NCBI GenBank assembly: GCA_964583165.1
Contig: CAZOVK010000038.1
Span: 1-23,222 of the forward strand
Length of the DNA stretch: 23,222 bases
Direction of reading: 5' to 3'
From: CAZOVK01 sp964583165
Lineage (GTDB): Bacteria > Bacillota > Clostridia > Lachnospirales > WRAX01
How positions within the stretch are numbered: position 1 is the stretch's first letter; each line of letters opens with the position of its first letter. The notes below the pieces were generated by a model, which worked only from the letters and a program-made list of their open reading frames with translations, made no database searches and was not told the origin of the DNA. Below are positions 1 through 7,655 of the stretch, piece by piece. The translations under genes and the position numbers were made by a program.

Positions 1-45
1 TATCAGCTTAATTTTTCCCTCTAAAACCGCCTAAAATTATCTGCG

Positions 46-65
46 TTGCTGTCAAGTGACAGCAA
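46..65. repeat. Near-perfect palindrome just past the integrase gene
   Basis: TTGCTGTCA and TGACAGCAA (9-base arms) are separated by only two bases. The palindrome lies four bases beyond the stop codon of the broken integrase. No run of T follows on the minus strand, so it is not a typical terminator. A symmetric site beside an integrase gene could be part of the old attachment region or a protein-binding site; this is inference. Confidence 0.5.
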
Positions 66-68
66 ATG

Positions 69-1284
69 TTAGAAATATTCTTTGAAAACACCGTCTAATG
101 TTTGGGCGGTTTTTTCATATACGTCGCTGTTTACGACATGACTGTAGAGATTCAGCGTTGTGCTTGCCTTTTTGTGGCCCATTAAGCTTGCTACAAGTTT
201 TGGGTTTTCGCTCTGTTCCAATAAAATGGTTGCAAACGTGTGGCGGAAGGTATAAAGAGAGATTTTTTCGCCCACTAGTCCGTGCTTCTTGATGAACCTA
301 GTAAGCAAGCTACGTAATCCCGAATATGTACGTACTTCACCATCTTTTGTGTTCGGGAAAACGAAATCACTTACGATACCGGTCTCATTACAGTATTCCA
401 TCCACTCTTTGAGTGTGTCGACTACTATATCGGGCAACAAAAATTCCCTGATACTCTTTGGAGTCTTGGTTTTTCCGATTACCTCACTACGGGACGAAAT
501 ATTACCCATTTCATCAAACTCGACAACACGTTTGAGTGCTTGCTTTACAGAAATAGTGCGCTGCTCTAAGTTGACATGCTTCCATTCCAAGGCGATTAAC
601 TCTTGCGGGTGAAGCCCTGTGAACGAAGGTTATGATAATCGGCTTGAGTATGGGATTATTCATAATCCACGTAAAGACTTGTTGCCGAATCTCCTTACGC
701 AGTGCTTTGCCCTTACTCTCAGCATCATTATCGGCTCGCTTACCGATTTCTATGTCCAGAATTGGATTTTCCCTAATAAAACCCTTCTTGACAGCGTATG
801 TAAAGAACTCCTTCATAAGGTTCTTGATTTTGTTTATGCTGTCAGCGGCTGTACCGGACTTAATTTTACCATTGAAAAACTTCTGTGGCTTTTCCTTTGT
901 CACATTTTGTATGTCCAATGCGCCAAACTCCTTGAAAATATGGTTTTTAAGCATATTCCGGCGATTGGCTTCAGTAGTTGATGATTTATCCGATACAGCA
1001 AAAATGTCGAACCACTCTTGCATTAGAACTTGGAAATTGCGTTCATCCCGCGCCGACACAGAAATATAGTCATTAGCAAACACTTCTCCTGTCTTAGTAG
1101 GGACTTTCTTCGATACCTCTTGACGGCTATTTCCGTAGACATACTTCCTTATAGCAGTGCCATTGGTTTTATAGCCAACTGTAACCGCGCCACACCAACG
1201 TCCGTCCTTACGCTTATAAATAGAACCTTCGTTGTTGCCTCTGCGTCCGGCCTTTGCCTTGGTTTCCTTTAATTTTTGCGACAT
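69..1284 (-). pseudogene. int: Frameshifted tyrosine recombinase (integrase)
   Basis: Tyrosine recombinases cut and rejoin DNA to insert or excise mobile elements. The reading frame from 1284 carries an arm-binding domain (residues 16-60, GSIYKRKDGRWCGAV) and a SAM-like core-binding domain (about 85-200). The catalytic domain continues in another frame from about 618 to 69. Removing one G near 619 would join the frames as TFFTGLHPQEL followed by ALEWKHVN. The catalytic domain keeps FRHTFAT, LMGHKKASTT and the nucleophile tyrosine in LNLYSHV. Two residues differ from the family: the first catalytic arginine (TGxRxxE) is His, and the HxxR histidine is Tyr. The start at 1284 has an AAGAGG site upstream. 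The frameshift could be a sequencing error, but the lost arginine argues for real decay. The excisionase-like gene lies upstream on the same strand. Confidence 0.85.
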
Positions 1285-1374
1285 ATGGTATCCTCTTAAT
1301 ATACCCGCCGCGCAATTTGTCTGTAGTCGTATTATAGCACGCGGCGGATAGCTTTTTCAACTGGATATGCGCTC

Positions 1375-1698
1375 TTAAATGCCCTGGCATTCCAACTGTA
1401 AAGACCAGTACGCAAAAGCGATAACGCTAACTACCTTTCGGTTACCGATTGTCACAGTTGGGAATGAATCACTATTCAATAACTGCCGTACATTGTTTTT
1501 CCCGATACCCATTATTCGCACAAGCTCATCGCAATCAAGAAAATCCTTGTCGTACTTCTCGGCAAGACGTCTCGCCTCCAAGGCGGCGGCTACACCTAAT
1601 TCCGACATGATATTGATTTGTTCGCAGAGCAAACGACTCGCTGAACGTTCTGATGTACGCTCAGGTATCATTGCTTTTAGGTCAGTCTGACTTATCAA
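1375..1698 (-). CDS. Excisionase-like helix-turn-helix protein
   Basis: This 107-residue protein starts at a TTG seven bases after a perfect AGGAGG (1706-1711), which fixes the start. The N-terminal half (about 25-55) is helical and charged. The C-terminal half (about 58-100) has the layout of the excisionase/MerR-like winged-helix fold: a short helix around DELVRIMGIG, a turn, a helix KNNVRQLL, then the wing FPTVTIGNRKVV. Such proteins bend DNA at attachment sites and steer the integrase toward excision. Its place directly upstream of the integrase on the same strand supports that role. The call rests on fold pattern and position. The gene looks intact although its partner is broken. Confidence 0.65.
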   Translation of the reverse strand: MISQTDLKAMIPERTSERSASRLLCEQINIMSELGVAAALEARRLAEKYDKDFLDCDELVRIMGIGKNNVRQLLNSDSFPTVTIGNRKVVSVIAFAYWSLQLECQGI

Positions 1699-2180
1699 CT
1701 TAAAACCTCCTGTCTTATGTAAAACCAGTCATGCTAAAAGCCGAATAAAGCCCGAGTTCTGCCTTTTTTCAGAACATAGTGTTGCGTTACCGGCCTTGTG
1801 ACTCTAATAAAACTAACTGAATTGCTTATCATCGTGCATACTTCATGCTAAACAGTCCAAACCGTCATCGGCTTACATTGATGCTTGAACTACACTTTAG
1901 CTACGACAGATTGAAAGTCGCATGATTTGCATAATTACCAATTATTTACGTTCGGCACAGGATTCACATGAAAATATCTGCGTTATTTTGTAACAAACTA
2001 GGTTAAAGTCTTACCGGCTTGAATACAAAAAAGACCCCTACAAAGGTGAGAGCGCAAGGGTTGTGTGAAGTATTAACTTTGCGTATTGCCTTGGTGACCA
2101 ATAAAACTCTCAACTAATAGCTCTAGGTCATTATGCGCCAAACTGGTTTGTTGGCAGCGTGTCTTTTGCTGAATAGTCAA
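1699..2180. other. Gene-free stretch upstream of the excisionase-like gene
   Basis: No convincing coding frame is seen on either strand. A GTTCTG...CAGAAC hairpin lies at 1756-1775. A weak hairpin near 2034-2061 is followed on the minus strand by a run of six T (2026-2031), so it could be a weak terminator or attenuator for leftward transcription. This probably holds the leader of the excisionase-integrase transcript plus worn element DNA. Confidence 0.4.
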
Positions 2181-2185
2181 CCGAT

Positions 2186-2440
2186 AAAACTGGACTTGAG
2201 CAACTCATGTCATTACACACACGAACTCCAGACGGTGAAGTTATGTTAACGGTTTTCGCCGACTTATTCAAATTTGACAGAGTATGTATAAGACCTATTT
2301 AGATAGACCAGCCAAGGTTCGACAAACTGTATGCTAACTGGAAAGCCGGTCGAATAACAGCTGTTTCGTCACAGAGGTTAATAGGAATCACTGAATACAC
2401 GTTTTACCATCGCGTAAAAGGGTATATGCGGCAAGACTAA
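2186..2440 (+). pseudogene. Serine resolvase remnant with C-terminal HTH
   Basis: In one plus-strand frame, broken by a single TAG at about 2300, the translation ends in FDKLYANWKAGRIT, then a stretch ending in GITEYTFYHRVKGY. This is the helix-turn-helix tail of small serine resolvases and invertases (WKxGxITxxxxxxxxGxxxxTFYRRVKxY). Further upstream, TPDGEVMLTVFADL matches the family segment around TPxGxLMLTxxxAxxxFER. The N-terminal catalytic serine region is not visible, so this is a degraded and internally deleted copy. It lies antisense to, and overlaps, the last codons of the WG/SLH protein gene, which suggests that its arrival or a later deletion cut that gene. Confidence 0.65.
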
Positions 2441-4145
2441 CTATCCAGACTTTGTGGCATAGGTTTTGGCTTATTCTGACAACCGTGGCATTGCCGGCTC
2501 TGTATTCTAGCCATTTAACGGCCATACGACAAAACTCTGCGCGAGTGATGAAGCTGGTGTAATTGTTTTGGATGTCTGCGGGCACGAAACCTTTGGCAAT
2601 GGCGGATTTGATGCCGGGAACGGCCCACGAGCTTGCAGAGTCTAACGGGTCTATTTTCTTGGAGAGGAAATACCAGTCATAAATTGGCTGCCCATTACGG
2701 TAAGTATTGTCAGAGATTGTACCTGCTTTCATGCCTACTCCAGCTTTGCCCTCAGAGAACGGAATAGCGATGTCGTATTGGCACGTGATTATTTCGTTGC
2801 CAGACTTGTCGATAAAACCCCACTTGCTGTCACGAACAGCCACACACTTACCCTCGGAGAACTGATTAAGGTACTGGTACTTGCCTACTGGAACAATCAA
2901 TTCACCAGCGGTGTTGTAAAAGCCATATTCGCCGCCAATGTCAGATAAAATATTGGAATACTCATTGCCTGAAGTTGCGTTCTCCGTAACTCTTATCATG
3001 CCCTTGGGCATTAGTCCGTCAAACCATTCAGCATTTCTAATCCCATGAGTACCCAGAAATTCGTATTGGATTGGCACGATTGTCTTGCCCGTAGCTAGGT
3101 CGATTACACCACACTTGCCGTTTTGAGCTATGCGTGCTAAACCATTAGGAGCAATTGTTATGCCACAGTCTGGCGTTGGCGGGAACACTTCTTGACCCTT
3201 TTTGTTGATTACTCCATCAAACCCACGGTCGGAAGATACGACAGTCACTATCGCGTAGTCGCCCACAAAAGGCTGCGTGTACTTATACTTTGCAGGAGTT
3301 AATTTTTGACCCTCTTTGTTAATAAAACCTTTCAAACCTGTAACTGGGTCGAAATAAACGGTAACACCATCGTAGAATACATCCGCACTTATGCCTTTTG
3401 GCGGAGTATAGACTTTTTTACCCGCCGCATCAATGATGAACTCGTCACCTTTGCTGTCCCTAACTCGCGCATACCCATTCTTGAACGGCCACGCCATAGC
3501 GTATTGAATCGGGATAATGACTTTACCTGTGTGGTCAATATAACCATAGACAAAATCGGGCCCAGACTTTTTACGCACTGATACAGGGTCAGATGTATAG
3601 GTCTTTTGCTCGATGTTGTATGTGCCAACAGGAAACAACTCTTTTCCTGTTTTGTCTATAAGAACATCCCCATAACCTACAGTCTGTCCGTTTACTTTGC
3701 GCACACTTGTAATTCGACCCAGCCCGCCCGAGAACGGTTCGAGCCAACTCTTTCTACCATATTTGTCGTCAGTGAAAAACTCCCTGCCTGTGTTGTCAAC
3801 ATAGGTCATGTAGAAAGAATCCTCATTATACGGGTCAGACATGCCAGACGGAGTATAAGCTAAAACAGCGATAATTCCCTCAGGATAGCTTGAAATACCC
3901 GCATACTTAGGTGGTATAATCACTTGCCCATTAGCCGACACAAAACCCCAGTACCCAGTGAGCTTTTCTCCTGAACCAACCGCTGCCATGCCGCCGGACA
4001 ACTTTCGCATCTCTGCATACTTACCGATATGGATATACTCATACCCCTCCGGGCATGGCGGTAAGTCTGCGGCGAACGCCGGAGTTGCCAGAATAGTTAG
4101 TGAAAGAATACTTGCCAGAATAAAACTTACGAGTTTAGTTTTCAT
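2388..4145 (-). CDS. Secreted WG-repeat protein with truncated SLH domain
   Basis: This 585-residue protein opens with a clear signal peptide (basic MKTK, hydrophobic core, cleavage near TPAFA-A at residue 25). At least seven WG-type beta repeats follow, for example YWGFVSANGQVIIPPKY, GYIDHTGKVIIPIQY, GVIDLATGKTIVPIQY and WGFIDKSGNEIITCQY. Near residues 502-547, WAVPGIKSAIAKGFVP and ITRAEFCRMAVKWLEY are the start of an S-layer homology domain, which binds cell-wall polymer. The last 35 or so residues do not continue the SLH pattern, and part of them is read antisense to a resolvase remnant. The C-terminus is therefore probably rearranged, and normal SLH anchoring, usually by three copies, may be lost. 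AGGAG precedes the ATG by about seven bases. The ligand of the WG repeats is unknown. Confidence 0.8.
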   Translation of the reverse strand: MKTKLVSFILASILSLTILATPAFAADLPPCPEGYEYIHIGKYAEMRKLSGGMAAVGSGEKLTGYWGFVSANGQVIIPPKYAGISSYPEGIIAVLAYTPSGMSDPYNEDSFYMTYVDNTGREFFTDDKYGRKSWLEPFSGGLGRITSVRKVNGQTVGYGDVLIDKTGKELFPVGTYNIEQKTYTSDPVSVRKKSGPDFVYGYIDHTGKVIIPIQYAMAWPFKNGYARVRDSKGDEFIIDAAGKKVYTPPKGISADVFYDGVTVYFDPVTGLKGFINKEGQKLTPAKYKYTQPFVGDYAIVTVVSSDRGFDGVINKKGQEVFPPTPDCGITIAPNGLARIAQNGKCGVIDLATGKTIVPIQYEFLGTHGIRNAEWFDGLMPKGMIRVTENATSGNEYSNILSDIGGEYGFYNTAGELIVPVGKYQYLNQFSEGKCVAVRDSKWGFIDKSGNEIITCQYDIAIPFSEGKAGVGMKAGTISDNTYRNGQPIYDWYFLSKKIDPLDSASSWAVPGIKSAIAKGFVPADIQNNYTSFITRAEFCRMAVKWLEYRAGNATVVRISQNLCHKVWIVSLAAYTLLRDGKTCIQ

Positions 4146-4311
4146 TTTACACGCTCCTATCGTGATTTTTGTTGTTAAGAATAACCGATAAAACCTCTCT
4201 GCTCGTTTAAGTTCACGTGCGTCTTTAACGCCATTGATTGAGCTTCCTCTCTGGAAGCTTGCTGTCTTGCCTGCTTGCTCCCTAAATCATCACAGCACTA
4301 TTAGGTACCGC
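4146..4311. other. Worn DNA between WG protein gene and recombinase fragment
   Basis: It holds the leader and ribosome site of the WG-repeat gene. No complete gene is seen. One minus-strand frame gives a short peptide containing KDARELKRAERFYRL, which may be part of another lost gene but cannot be assigned. Confidence 0.4.
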
Positions 4312-4487
4312 CAGCGTGTCAAGTTCAAATATGCGGTTTTTGTGCTTGAGGGTAGCCTTTTTCTTATCGGCATTATCACGCTTCTGCTCCTGATGGCTAC
4401 TGTCCATCACAAGCTGTACAAACTGTTTTTCGTAGCGTTTAACAAAGATTAATAGCTGGCGCATATCTTCAAGCACAAGCTCTATTT
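4312..4487 (-). pseudogene. Large serine recombinase fragment
   Basis: A minus-strand frame from about 4487 to 4312 gives ELVLEDMRQLLIFVKRYEKQ, then FVQLVMDSSHQEQKR and ending FELDTL. This is the coiled-coil middle of large serine recombinases that carry a C-terminal DUF4368, where the usual continuation is FKRIYEDN. The N-terminal catalytic domain and everything after FELDTL are missing, and the frame ends a few codons later at 4282. The fragment is fused directly to the end of the antitoxin remnant, so it was probably joined by deletion. It differs from the resolvase remnant at 2186-2440. Confidence 0.6.
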
Positions 4488-4678
4488 AGGATGCGCATAT
4501 TGCTTGCGCTGTAGAACGGGTCAGTATAAAGCTCAAACGATATACCTTGCTATCTAACAGAAGTCTTCAAGAACATCGTAAAGGCCTTAGTCATGTTAAG
4601 ACCCAACTCGTCAAAAAGTTGGTCGGCTCTTTCCTTCAAATCATCGTCAATGCGTATATTAACTTGTGCCACTCCCAT
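4487..4678 (-). pseudogene. dinJ: DinJ/RelB-family antitoxin with premature stop
   Basis: The frame begins AQVNIRIDDDLKERADQLFD and continues ELGLNMTKAFTMFLKTSVR, the ribbon-helix-helix domain of DinJ/RelB antitoxins, which bind their operator and neutralise a YafQ/RelE-type ribonuclease. A TAG at 4550-4552 then stops translation. Past it the same frame reads QGISFELYTDPFYSASNMRI, the normal DinJ continuation (family: REQGIPFE...TDPFYS). One base change, GAG to TAG, explains this. The likely start is GTG at 4672, eight bases after AGGAG. The ATG at 4678 is too close to that site. No toxin gene follows; the frame runs into a recombinase fragment. Confidence 0.8.
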
Positions 4679-4687
4679 TACTCCTTT

Positions 4688-4716
4688 TGTATATAGCTCA
4701 TTCTATACAATGTCAA
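4688..4716 (-). promoter_or_regulatory. Sigma-A-type promoter of the dinJ remnant
   Basis: On the minus strand TTGACA (4716-4711) is followed after 17 bases by TATACA (4693-4688), immediately upstream of AGGAG. DinJ-type antitoxins normally repress their own promoter, so this is probably the old autoregulated promoter. It still matches the consensus well although the gene is broken. Confidence 0.7.
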
Positions 4717-4773
4717 CTTTTTAGAGGATTTTAGTCATAAACAAAAATAGGAATTGACTCAAATCCGCGAGGT

Positions 4774-4802
4774 TTGCACCAAAGGCGGGGATATGCTATA
4801 AT
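4774..4802 (+). promoter_or_regulatory. Sigma-A-type promoter with extended -10
   Basis: TTGCAC (4774-4779), 17 bases, then TATAAT (4797-4802) preceded by TGC. It lies about 13 bases upstream of the TTG start of the ParB-like gene, so the transcript would have almost no leader. Confidence 0.7.
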
Positions 4803-4814
4803 ACGTGTGCAGAG

Positions 4815-5549
4815 TTGAAAATTGTGGATAAATATCGGTTTTTGGCACCACGTACGGCTGAAGAGTATGAGTCACTACGTGATAATATCGCGCAAAACGG
4901 AGTTCTTGTCCCTATCATTGTTGACGAGAGCGGCTCTATCATAGACGGTCACCACCGTCACAAAATATGCGAGGAACTTGGCATAACTGATTACCCGCGC
5001 ACCATACTCGCAGGCTTGAATGAAAATGAGAAGAGGAAAGTCGCGCTAGAGCTTAATTTGCACCGTAGGCACTTAACGACAGAGCAAAAGCGAGACCTGA
5101 TAAAACAGTATCTTGTTGAAACCCCTGATAAAAGCGACCGCCAGATTGCCGCAAACTTAGGTATAGACCATAAAACCGTAGGCGCGCAACGGAAAATCCT
5201 TGAGGCAACTGGGGAGATTCCCCCATTTGACTCAGACCGTAGGTGCGGACGGACGCAGTAGGTCGCGTGAATCACAGCGTAAGCCGATAGCAATCCACTC
5301 GTCAGCGATGTAATAAACGCGCCTACCGATAAAACTGATGGCAAAGAATACCATGAGTGGGGTCAACCCGAAAGCGTGTTCAGTAGCCTTATTGAGCGAT
5401 TCTCCGACCCAGGGCAAGTGGTGCTAGACCCTTTTTTAGGCGGTGGAAGCACAGCCGTTGCGGCTGTAAAACTGAGACGAAGGTTCGTAGGCGCGGACAT
5501 TTTGCAGTCTTGCGTAGATGTTACGCGTCAGCATTTATTAGAAACATGA
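4815..5549 (+). pseudogene. ParB-like/DNA adenine methylase gene, frameshifted and deleted
   Basis: Residues 1-70 form a ParB/Srx-like domain (RTAEEYESLRDNI, then GSIIDGHHRHKICEELGI). A helix-turn-helix follows (RQIAANLGIDHKTVGAQR). The frame breaks near 5240; in another frame the expected TVGADGRSRES continues. Loss of a five-base CCGTA copy would explain the shift, but that is inference. From 5283 to the TGA at 5547 a third frame carries the end of a DNA methylase: EYHEWGQPESVF, the SAM-binding motif LDPFLGGGSTAVAA, and RRRFVGADI. Catalytic motif IV (DPPY-like) is missing, so most of the methylase was deleted. ParB-methylase fusions are common on phages and integrative elements. The start is taken as TTG 4815. 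The product is almost certainly inactive as a methylase. Confidence 0.75.
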
Positions 5550-5635
5550 CAAACAGACAATGACTAATAAAACCACCACCGTCCAATATTAGGGATTTAC
5601 TAAAACGAATCTTGACTATTATGAAATTATATTTT
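5546..5635 (+). pseudogene. Short broken gene overlapping the methylase stop
   Basis: An ATG overlaps the methylase TGA (ATGA). It reads MTNRQ, a stop, then in the same frame LIKPPPSNIRDLLKRI. The coupled start and the coding-like continuation suggest another element gene disabled by a TGA. No family is recognised. Confidence 0.3.
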
Positions 5636-5639
5636 AATT
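5611..5639 (+). promoter_or_regulatory. Sigma-A-type promoter before the broken ATPase
   Basis: TTGACT is followed after about 17 bases by TAATTT, then the ribosome site GACGAGG near 5642-5648. Confidence 0.5.
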
Positions 5640-5658
5640 TAGACGAGGTGTGTTTGCG

Positions 5659-6038
5659 GTGTATATAAAACGAGCGATAGGGCCGACAATCAGGAAAATT
5701 TCAGATTCGTTTAAGGTGATGTTAGTAACAGGACCTCGACAAGTTGGCAAAACAACACTGTTAAAAAACCTTGCTGAACTGACACGGAAGTATGTCACAC
5801 TAGACGACCCGAATATGAGCCGACTTGCAAAGCAAGAGCCGGCGTTGTTTATAGAGAGTTTTTCTCCACCGGTTATGGTGACAAGGATGGAAAAGAAATC
5901 GATATCATAGTCTGTAAGGACGGAAAGCTTTACCCCATAGAAATCAAGAAGAGCGGCTCACCAGATAAAACTATGATAAAAAACTTTACTGTACTGGATA
6001 GTATATCTGATAAAATGCCACAGTCAACTCGATTGTAG
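5659..6038 (+). pseudogene. AAA ATPase (DUF4143 type) with internal deletion
   Basis: The first part (5659 to about 5870) reads KRAIGPTIRKISDSF, then VMLVTGPRQVGKTTLLKNL with a perfect Walker A (GPRQVGKTT) and TLDDPNMSRLAKQEPALFI, the N-terminus of an AAA_14/DUF4143 ATPase. The frame then changes. From about 5872 to the TAG at 6036 it reads YGDKDGKEIDIIVCKDGKLY and PIEIKKSGSPDKTMI, the C-terminal nuclease-like end of the same family. Walker B, the winged helix and most of DUF4143 (a few hundred residues) are missing, so an out-of-frame internal deletion is the simplest explanation. The start is chosen at GTG 5659, ten bases after GACGAGG. The intact gene downstream is a related but different ATPase, not its missing part. 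Confidence 0.75.
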
Positions 6039-6068
6039 ACTATAACAGATTAAACTTCTGCGATTGAC

Positions 6069-6097
6069 TAGACTAACGGTTATAACCGCGATATAAT
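6069..6097 (+). promoter_or_regulatory. Promoter with palindromic operator in its spacer
   Basis: TATAAT (6092-6097) is preceded at 17 bases by TAGACT (6069-6074), a fair -35; a better TTGACT lies at 6064 but with a 22-base gap. The perfect 12-base palindrome CGGTTATAACCG (6078-6089) fills the spacer and would block RNA polymerase if a dimeric repressor bound it. Confidence 0.55.
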
Positions 6098-6125
6098 GTG
6101 TCTATACTATTCGTGGGGTGGTTTA

Positions 6126-7316
6126 ATGATTAAACGCGAAACATATATGAGGCGTATCAGAAGCTTTATCGACACAGAGCAGATAAAGATTTTTACCGGC
6201 ATTCGTCGTTCGGGAAAGTCCGTTATGCTTCAGTTAGTAAAAGATGAGCTGATTTCCCGTGGTGTGAATGCGAAACAGTTTATTCATATTAACTTTGAGG
6301 ATGCCGGCAATCAAAAGCTGTGCAATTATATGGTGTTGCACGATACACTTGTGGCTCAAATTGAACAAATAGGTGGCAAGGTCTATCTGTTCTTTGACGA
6401 AATACAAGAAGTAACGGCCTGGGAGAAATGCCTAAACTCACTGCGCGTCAAGTTTGATGTCGACATTTATGTTACCGGCTCTAATGCAAGATTGCTTGCC
6501 GGGGAGTTTGCAACCTATCTCGGCGGTCGTTATGTAGCATTTACGATTTACCCGTTTTCGCTGTCGGAGTTTATGTTGCTTCGTAATGAAAATGACGCAA
6601 ATAAAGCCTATCGTGATTATATCACTTTCGGCGGTATGCCGTTTCTAAAACAGGTCAACTATGACCCAGACGCTTGTGACCAGTATCTGAATGATGTGTA
6701 TAGCTCCATTGTGCTAAAAGATATTGCTAAACGAAATGCCATCCGTGATATTGATATGCTTGAGCGCATTATTATTTATGTTATGGCTAATACTGGCAGG
6801 ACTTTTTCGGCTAACAGCATATCAAAGTATTTCAAAAGCGAAGGTCGTAGTATCACAACCGAAACGGTGCTGGCTTACTTAAAAGCCTGTGAGGATGCTT
6901 ATTTGTTTTACCGAGTAAAGCGTCAAGACTTGGTGGGCAAGAAAATACTGACGGCAAACGAAAAATTCTTTATTGCTGACCACGGCATCCGCGAAGCTAT
7001 CTACGGCAAGAATCAGCGTGATATTGAGCTGATTATGGAAAACTTAGTATATCTTGAGCTAATACGTCGTGGTTATAAAGTAACAGTCGGCAAGGTTGGT
7101 GATAGAGAGGTTGACTTTGTTGCCGAACACAAGGGTGAAAAGAGTTACTATCAAGTATGCTATCTCCTTGCCGAACAAAGTACAGTCGAGCGAGAGTTCG
7201 GCCCATTACTGCAAATTGCGGACAACTTTCCGAAATATGTTATATCGTCTGACGAGTTTGATATGAGCCGTGATGGGATAAAGCACTTGAATATCAAAGA
7301 GTTTCTTCTGGAATGA
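6126..7316 (+). CDS. AAA ATPase with DUF4143-like C-terminus
   Basis: This 396-residue protein starts at ATG 6126, seven bases after GGGGTGG; an upstream ATG at 6096 has no ribosome site. Walker A is GIRRSGKS (25-32) and Walker B is VYLFFDEIQ (86-94). TGSNARLL (sensor) and the arginine-rich segment GGRYVAFTIYPFSLSEF follow. A winged-helix part lies near 220-275 (FSANSISKYFKSEGRSITTETV). The C-terminal REVDFVAEHKGEKSYYQV has the layout of a PD-(D/E)XK-type nuclease fold, as in DUF4143/DUF234 ATPases. Members are common in bacteria and archaea, often beside mobile elements, and their function is mostly unknown. The gene looks intact, unlike its neighbours, and has its own promoter. Its stop overlaps the next short frame by four bases (ATGA). 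Confidence 0.85.
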   Translation: MIKRETYMRRIRSFIDTEQIKIFTGIRRSGKSVMLQLVKDELISRGVNAKQFIHINFEDAGNQKLCNYMVLHDTLVAQIEQIGGKVYLFFDEIQEVTAWEKCLNSLRVKFDVDIYVTGSNARLLAGEFATYLGGRYVAFTIYPFSLSEFMLLRNENDANKAYRDYITFGGMPFLKQVNYDPDACDQYLNDVYSSIVLKDIAKRNAIRDIDMLERIIIYVMANTGRTFSANSISKYFKSEGRSITTETVLAYLKACEDAYLFYRVKRQDLVGKKILTANEKFFIADHGIREAIYGKNQRDIELIMENLVYLELIRRGYKVTVGKVGDREVDFVAEHKGEKSYYQVCYLLAEQSTVEREFGPLLQIADNFPKYVISSDEFDMSRDGIKHLNIKEFLLE

Positions 7317-7558
7317 AAAGAGAGGGGTATTACACTCCTTTTGTTGCGCTAATAGGACATCCTATCTCGTATACAACAAATTCCGATAAGCGGTGTACTT
7401 TGCAGAGCTTTACTCTGCCAAGATATTGTAACAACCAAACACAGTATGTAGGTGTTATTTACGAGATTAACGGTACGGGCTGCTTTCATATTTTGACGCG
7501 CTTAAAGCTTTAGGTCTTGGTGATATACCATATGTTTCCGCAATTTCTTATAAAATCA
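7313..7558 (+). pseudogene. Unrecognised, probably broken reading frame
   Basis: An ATG overlapping the ATPase stop opens a 66-codon frame (MKREGYYTPFVALIGHPISY...) ending at 7513. From about 7470 a different frame reads GLLSYFDALKALGLGDIPYV and ends IRSAP at the TAA at 7556-7558. Both parts look protein-like, and together they could be one frameshifted gene. I do not recognise a family. Confidence 0.3.
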
Positions 7559-7570
7559 GAAGCGCACCAT

Positions 7571-7622
7571 AAAAAGAATCGAACCCTCTGCCAAGTGATA
7601 GTGACCTATCGGCAGAGGGTTC
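7571..7622 (-). terminator. Terminator of the minus-strand operon
   Basis: The perfect 12-base arms GAACCCTCTGCC (7581-7592) and GGCAGAGGGTTC (7611-7622) form a strong hairpin. Read on the minus strand it is followed by TTTTT (7575-7571), as expected for a rho-independent terminator of the operon ending at 7656. On the plus strand no T run follows. Confidence 0.75.
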
Positions 7623-7655
7623 AGATAACACTATGTTACAACTTCGTAAGCAGAT

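Noticed and set aside
36..1990. ATCTGCGTT present both near 40 and near 1977, as possible attachment-site copies
   Set aside because: Nine matching bases with different flanks are not enough, and there is no tRNA gene or longer direct repeat to support them.
4234..4452. Plus-strand frame of 72 codons with a hydrophobic middle
   Set aside because: It is antisense to the recombinase fragment and lacks a ribosome site.
2183..5572. The string CCGATAAAAC or close forms (TAATAAAAC) recurs in the first 6 kb
   Set aside because: Several copies fall in coding sequence (for example the methylase end), spacing is irregular and flanks differ, so it is not a CRISPR or a family of recombination sites.
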